Of a DNA stretch of 64,000 bases, positions 58,823 through 64,000 are shown piece after piece. The DNA comes from Salminus brasiliensis (Eukaryota > Chordata > Actinopteri > Characiformes > Bryconidae). Position 1 is the first letter of the stretch, and every line of letters begins with the position of its first letter. The position numbers were made by a program, and so were the translations under genes. The stretch is from contig NC_132879.1 in the NCBI RefSeq assembly GCF_030463535.1, forward strand, positions 48,526,594-48,590,593, written 5' to 3'. Under the pieces are notes generated by a model. The model worked only from the letters and a program-made list of their open reading frames with translations. It made no database searches and had not been told where the DNA came from.

Positions 58823-61800
58823 TGCACACGCACAGAATCAAATATACAACCAGGACTGGTAGATAATGATAATGTAATGATATCCAGCCTTCTAAAGGAT
58901 CCTTTTGTAGATTAAGTGTTAATTACAATTTGATACGAGAGCCTATTTGTTTCCTTCATCGCCACAGAACGAGCTCTGTGATGAGCCCAGCCGGTTCTGC
59001 AATGCTATGCTTAACAAACTGTCTCAACAGGACACTGTAGTTTACCTTCTTCCAGGCAGCAAGTAGACTTTAACAAAGGGGTCGGAGTAGCCATTATTGT
59101 CTCGGGGGGCCAGGTTCCGCGCTTGGAGAACATGAACGATGAGGTTCCCCAGCTGTTTGTCGTAATTGATTTGGAGCTGCAAAATGCAGGTAAGATGAAC
59201 TACAAGTGAGACACAGCACCGTGGCAGCAGCATACTAAACATTTAACAGTTTAACCTACAAGGAGTCCAAATGTATGTGAAGCAACAGAAATGGCTCAGT
59301 GTTACCTGGATTTCTCCAGTGATTGGGTGGGACTGGGTTTTCGCAGCTTCTGAAGTCTAGTCAAAAGATAATAGATGTTAGGTTTTAAAAAATCATCAAA
59401 TGACACTTTAAGAACATGAATATTTAAAGCAGCATTATGTGAAAATATGTATTTTTTGCTCTTGCGCTCCCTCTACAGTCTGGAATGTGCGTTTTGAGCT
59501 GCCATTAAAGGACAAGCTTACAGGCATTTTTTGACAAGCTGAGAAATACAGAACCATCCCTGAAAGTAAAAGAAGCATGAGGCATGAGTAATATTACAGG
59601 ATTGTACATAAATATGTCAGCTTCACCAGACTTACATAGTGCAGTTAGCAGAATGATGAGCCCAGATTAGCAGCGATAGAGGCACTATTCTCCCTATTAC
59701 AGGTCAGTGGAAAATCAACATGATTTTAAAGCTGTTATTTTAACGTGAAAATGCTACATAATAAGACCCGCAATCCTGTCTTTGATGCGCTATAAAACTC
59801 CTGAGAACTGGTTATGAACTTAGTTAATACTTTATGCATCCACAAATGGAAGGTCTGTTGCATGCAGGTTGCATAGGTATGTGTGTGGGCACCTTGCTGT
59901 GGCGTTTCTTGCTTATAGAAGGTGAGCCAGGCTGCCCAGGACTGGGCACTGCACTGGAGGCGCCCGAAGCTGAGGCTTTGTCCAAAGCTGTGAGAGAGGA
60001 GGCAGAGGAAGTGGGCACCTGCTGCTGAGACACCTTCTGCAGCTCCGCAGCCAGTTGCTTGGGGTCCACACCTGGCGAGCGTGGGGGTCGTTCTACACCA
60101 AGCCATTGAGAGAGAGTGTGAAAAAGCTTAATAAGATAAGGTTCAATAAGGTTTAATAAGGCAAGCATTTTAGAAATGTGTGCTGCTACAATAGCAATGT
60201 ACCTATGAAAAGCATAAAAGTACTAAAACAAATAGTGAGTATAGATGATATTCTAGATATGGTATCCATATAGAAGTTGTTAATGAGGCAATACCTGCTT
60301 TGGTCTGGTCATGAAGGTCCAAGTGGGAGCCCTCCGAGTCTGACAGCATGTTTAAATCCCTGACACAAAATACAGCAAGAGAGCAAGAGATGAGGACACC
60401 TTGAGCTGAATTGAAAAGCCTGCCTAATTACATACTTACAGTCTGATGCATAGCTCCGCCTCTCCACACTGCTGACTGACCAGTCCCTGAACCTCTTCGT
60501 ATGTCTTACTAGAGAGGGGAATGCCATTCCATTCCAGGACCTGCATTCCTACAAAAACACATACACATGCCAAAATCAGAAAAAAACACCTTATACCTTT
60601 CAAATAGTTTGAAAAAGTGTAAAACCACAACACCACATCTCTCCCCATGAAGGAAATCCCCTTTAGAAAAGCAGAGGAAAAGGACACACCAGGCCACAGC
60701 AAACTCAGAGCCAAACCAAGGCTCTCTTCTGGAGCACTTACACAGGTGAAAGCGAGTCTTGAGGTAGGCCAGGTAGGCCCTCTTTTTACGCCTCAGCGCT
60801 CCCACCTTGCGATAGATGCTTGGGTCCCCTGCAGGTGCAGCGCATGACTTGGTTACAGCTTATACAGACTTAACATGTGCTTAAAGCTTTTGGGATTTAA
60901 TAGGAGGAACTAAACAGGCTGCTTGGATGCTTAACACCGTCATGCCTTGCCCAAGTGTGTAATATTGAAGCTCAGTGCTGTGGTATCCATGCCGACCGTG
61001 CGCACCTTCAGCGTGCATAGTCAGTTCTGAAACGTTTGACATTTCGCCCTCGAGAGCTTGTTTTCACGCAGCTGCAACATGGCTGGAATGTGTTATGGGG
61101 GAAAGAGGCAACCCATGGCAAGAAGGGGTAAGCATTGTGACAAGAGAGTAGATCTGATCTTTGACTTTGAGGTCTTCAGAATAGCTAAAGGTAGAGATGG
61201 AGAAGCAGGCCTATCTAGGGAAGAGGGCCAGATGTAATGAAAGAAATAGCTAAAATCAAAGAGACAGGCCCGCAGACAGTCCCACAAAGCTCAGCTGTTT
61301 GTCCAAGCCTCATAAATAAGCTTGAGCACAGATAGAGCCAGTGCTGTGAGCTCCACCTCCCTCAGCCTCTCATAAATTGCAGGAGACCTACAGGATGCAG
61401 GGCAGGCCATGCAGGAGATCCTAATTTATAGCACATTTTGTGTACCCTCACGCCCGAGGAATGGCATGGCATTAGTGTTTCCTGTCAGCTACATCTGTGA
61501 TCGATACAGGTTGCAAAATTCAGCCAGATTAAATTGGCTCACAGAAGCTAATTCCAGGGTCAATGCCAGGAAAGGCCCGAACAAAGAATGACTACACTTT
61601 TGAATACACCTATTGCACCTATTGAACGTCTCATAGAGCAAATTCAAGGGGGATATTTGGCCAAGTTCAGTGAGTGCACATTCACTATTAATTTTCTAAA
61701 AGGCATCTAATAGACTAGCCAATACAGGCTTCTGTGCTTGATCTACAGCACAACTCTGTGGGTGCCTCTGTTTTTCCAGCATCCACATGTGAACAGCTAC

Positions 61801-62371
61801 TGGTTCCGAGGCCTTCTGATGTCGAGCTGTACAAATACAAATCGTCACACAATGAAACACACAGTTTGACTGCAGATCTTTTTGGTCTGACATCTATAGA
61901 AGACACCGAGTGAGCCATCAGCACATCAGCTCAGCAGAAAGCATAGTTCCAGGCCACAGCAAACTCAAGCACAGACTGAGGCTCTGTTTCCTTGACTTGA
62001 TCTATCCTTACGCCTCTTCACATCACAAATGAGTCATGCCTGCTCCCTGGAGGTGAAGCACTACCATTCAGATCAGCATCTATTTATTTCTTTTTCCTGC
62101 CCTCCTCGCTAAAACATTGCGTCATACAAAGTCAAATGTCACAAGCCTGCCCTTTTCCCAAGAAAGGTGTGGTTCCAAATGCATCCTGCAAAACGTCATA
62201 TTCACATAACTGCATATATCAGGAAAGTCGTCATTAAAGCCTCACCTTCCACAATTTTTCCGGTCTGTTCCGCTGCTCCCCCAGGTAACACTTTAGCCAC
62301 GTATGCTCCAATCTCTCCATTGCTGCCCGGAACCTCCTTACCTCCCACCACGCGAATGCCCAGTCCGTTCC
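41523..62371 (-). CDS. pclo: Piccolo/Aczonin, C-terminal part (PDZ-C2A-C2B)
   Basis: Sixteen core exons, 5' to 3': 62246-62371, 60440-60548, 60295-60359, 59893-60092, 59306-59356, 59046-59176, 58300-58326, 57766-57859, 56191-56262, 54583-54820, 52670-52855, 49172-49313, 47540-47595, 43077-43211, 42778-42923, 41523-41666. Frame is continuous across all GT-AG junctions and yields about 640 residues to the stop. The PDZ domain comes first ([32 protein letters not shown]), then a linker, C2A ([35 protein letters not shown]), a Ser/Pro linker, and C2B ([52 protein letters not shown]). Piccolo is a giant presynaptic cytomatrix scaffold at active zones. C2A keeps its Ca-binding Asp residues; C2B lacks the third-loop Asp pair. 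The gene is partial: earlier exons lie beyond the right edge. Fish have two pclo copies; which one this is cannot be told with certainty. Confidence 0.96.
41815..42170 (-). repeat. SINE family A, copy 2
   Basis: Shares ACCACTAGCAGTACCCCCAACACTAGGA..GTAAATACCAGCACATCTCC and the GATGTGGGGAGGAACCGTCATTAACCCACC block with copies at 7010 and 43505. It lies in the last pclo intron. Confidence 0.55.
42250..42540. repeat. Hairpin-type MITE fragment (GGTTCTTT/AAAGAACC)
   Basis: Contains AATGGTTCTTTGAGC..GGTTCCATAAAGAACCC and later AAAAGTGGTTCTTCTGTGGC, similar to 2775-2865. Located in the last pclo intron. Confidence 0.4.
43215..43240. repeat. (CA)n microsatellite
   Basis: Interrupted CA run right upstream (minus sense) of the acceptor of the pclo exon 43077-43211, giving a TG-rich tract before the AAG acceptor. 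Confidence 0.75.
43505..43845 (-). repeat. SINE family A, copy 3, with tRNA-like head
   Basis: Best-preserved copy of the family. On the minus strand it begins with GGGGCTCAGCAGTCTAATGTG.. and a B-box-like AAGTTCGAATCCCGA, then the body CCTCATTACTCTT.. and ends GGCAGTACCGAATTGGGGG. Confidence 0.6.
43860..44645 (+). pseudogene. Degenerate, internally deleted Tc1/mariner transposase gene
   Basis: Plus-strand sequence follows a common fish Tc1-like transposase gene: AGCCAATCATGTGGTAGCAG, GGTGCCAGACGGGCTGGTGAG, ATTCCTGGGATTTTCAGCAC, CTGAGGCTGCAGGGGGCACAGG, GTTCAGGCTGGTGGAGGTGG-like text, and CCAGCATGATAATGCACCATG (second-Asp block), then an abrupt jump to ATCCATGCCGCAAAAATGAAGG, the gene's 3' end. 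Frameshifts and a missing segment before the third catalytic residue make it dead. Lies in a pclo intron, opposite to pclo. Confidence 0.75.
45083..45472. mobile_element. MITE, 'GTATTGGGACACC' family, complete-looking copy
   Basis: Ends CACTAAATGTCCAAATGTTT and GTGTCCCAATACTTTTGTCC form an imperfect inverted pair; the interior has GTGGAGCAGTGG and GAGTTGGGGATGAGG. In a pclo intron. Confidence 0.6.
45951..46345 (+). mobile_element. MITE with AAGGCAGCATTATGTA ends, copy 1
   Basis: Starts AAGGCAGCATTATGTAGCA and ends ..CATTTAATGCAGCCTTA, an inverted terminal repeat. The body (CCTTAAAATAACAGCTTTA, CTGACCTGTAATAGGG, CTGACTGTAGGGGGAGC) matches the reverse complement of 59432-59762. Confidence 0.65.
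47185..47375. mobile_element. hAT-type MITE with 8-bp target duplication
   Basis: A 191-bp element starting CAGTGTTTCTCAGCCTTGG and ending CCAGGGTTCAGAAACACTG, an imperfect inverted repeat of over 30 bp, the CAGTG..CACTG ends being typical of hAT elements. It is flanked by CGTTAAAC on the left and GGTTAAAC on the right (7 of 8 bases equal), as expected for the 8-bp duplication of hAT insertion. No coding capacity. Confidence 0.8.
47491..47528. repeat. (CA)n microsatellite
   Basis: Uninterrupted CA run 12 nt downstream (minus sense) of the pclo exon 47540-47595, making a TG run just inside the intron next to its donor. Confidence 0.9.
47800..48130 (+). repeat. Two adjacent tRNA-derived SINE fragments
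   Basis: Two related bodies: TGCAGGGTTGTGGGTTCGACATCC..TTGAGCAAGATCCTTACCGC (47805-47965) and CTCAGGGTTGTGAGTTCAATACCC..CCCTTGAGTAAGGGCCTTTACC (48003-48130). The GTTCGAC/GTTCAAT B-box text and 'ttgagcaag..ccttac' spacer are typical of fish tRNA SINEs. A related tail fragment sits at 48655-48720. Confidence 0.55.
48768..48838. repeat. (TA)n microsatellite
   Basis: About 70 bp of almost perfect TA dinucleotides with two TG interruptions, in a pclo intron. Confidence 0.95.
50385..50700. mobile_element. MITE, 'GTATTGGGACACC' family, right part truncated
   Basis: Begins TTAGACAAAAGTATTGGGACACC and carries GTACTGGATGGAGCATCATC and TGGGGGGCTTTATACACCTC; the far terminus is not recognisable. Lies in the intron between the predicted cassette exon and the next pclo exon. 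Confidence 0.55.
51020..51169 (-). CDS. pclo: Predicted 150-nt cassette exon in the C2A-C2B linker of pclo
   Basis: On the minus strand a strong acceptor (CTACCTCCCCCAG) and donor (GGAG|GTGAGAG) bracket 150 nt that are open only in the phase required by the flanking exons (phase 1 on both sides: 52670-52855 before, 49172-49313 after). It encodes 50 residues including [20 protein letters not shown] and [17 protein letters not shown]. Codons are GC-rich at third positions, as in coding DNA. The flanking exons also join in frame without it, giving QPTSRSHRS as in mammalian QPT(K)PPNHR, so it would be optional. I do not recall it in mammalian Piccolo. Confidence 0.6.
54583..54820 (-). CDS. pclo: pclo exon: end of C2A and expanded Ser-Pro-Lys linker
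   Basis: Encodes the C2A end ([20 protein letters not shown]) then a linker with three SPK motifs (HSPKPP, HSPKTS, DSPKSS) before the conserved [10 protein letters not shown]. Mammalian Piccolo, as recalled, has one SPKPS at this point, so the linker is longer here by about two dozen residues. Confidence 0.85.
55828..56035 (+). repeat. tRNA-derived SINE with typical teleost tail
   Basis: Starts GTTGGTGTGGCGCAACAGATAA (A-box side), contains TGGGAGACTCCCAGTCTGGG, TTGGGCAAGACTTCC and ends GTCGCTTTGGATAAGAGCGCC..AAATGCCATAAATGTAAATG, a tail shared by many fish SINEs. In the pclo intron within C2A. Confidence 0.75.
58300..58326 (-). CDS. pclo: 27-nt C2A microexon (nine-residue splice switch)
   Basis: Exactly 27 nt between acceptor CCAACAG and donor GTATGT. 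It supplies QVMVVQNA plus the shared serine, the nine-residue beta-strand sequence whose alternative removal in mammalian Piccolo raises C2A calcium affinity and abolishes the calcium-induced conformational change. Phases on both sides are equal (2), so skipping keeps frame. Confidence 0.9.
58779..58820. repeat. (CA)n microsatellite
   Basis: Uninterrupted CA run in the intron between the pclo C2A exons at 59046 and 58326. Confidence 0.9.
59432..59762 (-). mobile_element. MITE with AAAGCAGCATTATGTA ends, copy 2
   Basis: Reverse-complement partner of 45951-46345: it opens AAAGCAGCATTATGTGAAAA and closes AATGCTACATAATAAG, and its body read on the minus strand shares AAAATAACAGCTTTA, CACTGACCTGTAATAGGG, CATGCTTCTTTTACTTTCAG and CAGACTGTAGAGGGAGCGC. 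Confidence 0.65.
60440..62371 (-). other. pclo: pclo PDZ-domain exons
   Basis: Exons 62246-62371 and 60440-60548 encode the PDZ domain, split between VEG and MQVLEW at a phase-1 intron. Motifs follow mammalian Piccolo closely ([33 protein letters not shown]). The carboxylate-binding loop region reads NGLGIRV. The 1.7-kb intron between them carries an extra exon-like segment at 60742-60828. Confidence 0.92.
60742..60828 (-). other. Exon-like 87-nt segment in the PDZ intron (candidate poison exon)
   Basis: The minus strand has an acceptor CTGCAG and a strong donor GTAAGT enclosing 87 nt that, read in the phase of the preceding PDZ exon, stay open and encode a basic peptide ([20 protein letters not shown], then YLKTRFHL). 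Joining it to the next exon makes a TGA at the junction, so inclusion would truncate Piccolo within the PDZ domain. No homologue is recalled in mammals. It could equally be chance. Confidence 0.25.
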
Positions 62372-64000
62372 CTGCAAACCCATTAAAAAGACATGCACCT
62401 TTTTTGCATTGCATTTCCTGTGTGCCCTGCTTCTTTCCTTCTTTTGCTTTCAAATCCACCTGAATATGCTTTAATCCACACCAGTGGTGTAGTTCTAGTC
62501 TTCCTGTGAAGCAGACTAGTGTAGCCCATTCCTGCTCTCACACCCACTTTACATCTGAAAGGGATTGGTAATAAACTGATTAGTTGGATGAGGTGAAAAA
62601 TGGTGAAAGTGCTAATTCAAACTAGCTATGCTTATCACGTATAGCAGTGAGAAAAACTACCTCATAACTCATATCTTAAAGGAGAATTCGTCAAGATTCA
62701 AGAAACACGAAGTAGGTGAACAACACTGGACCGATCTTCCACCTTTAGATACCCCTGCTGAAATTGGCCAGCCCAAGCTGGTCAAGCTGCTTAAGCTGGT
62801 TGACCAGCTTAGCTCTAGATGAGCATAGGGTCTGTTTTTGCTTGAGTTTGATGGTTTAGCTGGTCTATAAGCATGACCAACCTGACCACGCTTGACCACC
62901 AGTATGACAAGTTCAACTTGGTCAACCAGCATGACTAGCAAGACTAAGCTGGTGGACCACCATAACCAGCATGGCCAAGAGCTGGTCAGGAGTTGGTTCA
63001 TTTTGGAAATGCAATTATTTTGGCATGTTTCTTGTTGTGAAGACCAGCACTGACCAGCTTTCTCCCTGTGTGTTTAGCCGAACAGGCGAAGAAGGGGATG
63101 GAGTAGTGTTGTGCTCATACAGGTAAGGTCAGTGGAAACACAGACAAACGACAGGTTTGGGGTGCAGGTTTTCAGACAGGTTTCCTTACGATTCTAAAAC
63201 ACATGAGCTGATACCATTGCTAAATCATATTTCATATTTAGTAAGAAAATGAAGAAAAAAATGATTAATGCTTCTTTAAGTTTTATTAAAAAATGATTAG
63301 CTTTTAAAAACATTGAGGGAACTTGAGGCCACCTCTGCATAACACAACCTTGGCAAGAAGGTGCAAATTAGAGCCACAAGACCTTCAGGGTAGGCAATAA
63401 GCAAAACCATGGCTGCAAGGAGCTAAGTGCGAAAAGGGACTCGAGGCAGTTCGTTCACATAGTCATGCAATATTTTAGGATAACAGTCACTAGACCCAGC
63501 CATCAGACTAATTAGTACATGGGTAATCTAAATTATGGGGCACGGGTACAACAAATTAGCCAGTCACAGCATGGGTTATACGCCACGGATTCTGTTTCTT
63601 CTTTGTTCACCAGCTCCTAATTATGAAGGTAATCTGATGTGCATTACATGCCATTTTGGGCTTTGATGGCTGATGAAAGTGGAAAGGTGCCAATCCACTG
63701 CCATGTCATGAAATGTCTGCTCTGTTCTAGTGCCTAGAGGAGCTATGTTACAGGAGCTGGATAGCAGTAGTACGCCACAGCAACACTGCCATTTATGAAA
63801 GGCACAGAAGGCCTTAATTGTCTTTTGCAGTACATACGCATGTGTCTGGTGATATAAATGTTCAGGACAAACGAGAGATGACATAAAAGGATGTTTAAGT
63901 ATCCAGCCTTTTTTTTAAGAAACTGCATAAAGTGTTTCTGACTTTGCTGAGGCCTCTTCATTACCACCCTGAGGGCTTGGCAGCCAAGGAGATCATCTTT
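62372..64000. other. pclo: pclo intron upstream of the PDZ exon
   Basis: No exon was recognised. The acceptor of the 62371 exon needs a preceding exon ending in phase 1, which must lie beyond or very near the right edge. A degenerate short-period repeat occupies 62750-62960. Confidence 0.5.
62750..62960. repeat. Degenerate minisatellite of CTGGTC/GACCAGC words
   Basis: Many near-repeats of AGCTGGTCAAGCTG, GGTTGACCAGCTTAG and GACCACCATAACCAGCATGG. Both a word and its reverse complement recur (CTGGTCA / TGACCAG), so the tract is self-complementary and could fold. Confidence 0.7.

Larger units (their letters stand above)
57766..59176 (-). other. pclo: pclo C2A first-half exons with splice-switch microexon
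   Basis: Exons 59046-59176, 58300-58326 and 57766-57859 encode the first half of C2A. The first reads [20 protein letters not shown], with a KQ pair absent from mammals as I recall them, through VYLLPGRR; the third gives [20 protein letters not shown]. Exons 56191-56262 and 54583-54820 complete the domain. Confidence 0.92.

Noticed and set aside
63960-64000. Possible pclo exon at the right edge
   Set aside because: The minus strand is open for a few codons before a GT, but it is too short and unlike the expected pre-PDZ sequence to call.

Overview
The window is vertebrate nuclear DNA with intron-rich genes: short exons with GT-AG borders, long repeat-filled introns and abundant dinucleotide runs. 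Gene content and repeat types (Tc1/mariner relics, hAT MITEs, tRNA-derived SINEs ending in a 'GATAAGAGCG..TAAATGCCATAAATGTAA' type tail) point to a teleost, probably an otophysan (tetra, catfish or carp-like) fish. That placement is inference. Every protein-coding gene I can support lies on the minus strand.

Layout from low to high coordinate, so each gene runs right to left: (1) 1817-9379 and 9696-16104, two complete tandem asb13 paralogues (ankyrin repeats plus SOCS box) with identical exon lengths and phases, only 316 bp apart. (2) 19112-28461, a complete gdi2 (Rab GDP dissociation inhibitor beta), 11 coding exons, 448 codons. (3) 29999-36845, a complete ankrd16, 7 coding exons, 370 codons, whose first intron carries six sense-strand tRNA-Tyr(GTA) genes, each with a 15-nt intron, in a hierarchically duplicated array (33.4-36.4 kb). 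(4) 41523-62371 and beyond, the 3' part of pclo (Piccolo/Aczonin): PDZ, C2A and C2B domains over 16 core exons, plus one strong extra cassette-exon candidate. The N-terminal bulk of Piccolo lies beyond the right edge. About 38.4-41.5 kb is probably the pclo 3' UTR.

The asb13-gdi2-ankrd16 order matches human 10p15 (ASB13-TASOR2-GDI2-ANKRD16), but no TASOR2 coding sequence is seen and pclo (human 7q21) adjoins ankrd16. The genes are not a pathway: Asb13 is a Cul5 ubiquitin-ligase adaptor, Gdi2 recycles Rab GTPases, Ankrd16 acts in tRNA-synthetase fidelity in mammals, and Piccolo organises presynaptic active zones.

The observations most worth a second look are: the tRNA-Tyr array inside ankrd16; a 150-nt in-frame cassette exon in the pclo C2A-C2B linker; the 27-nt microexon that matches the C2A nine-residue splice switch; ZNF143-type motifs at matching distances upstream of both asb13 start codons; SOCS-box divergence between the two asb13 copies; and an inverted cluster of octamer/CCAAT-bearing repeats in an asb13 intron. 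All exon boundaries were worked out by eye from reading frame, splice dinucleotides and remembered family sequences; no alignment was run.
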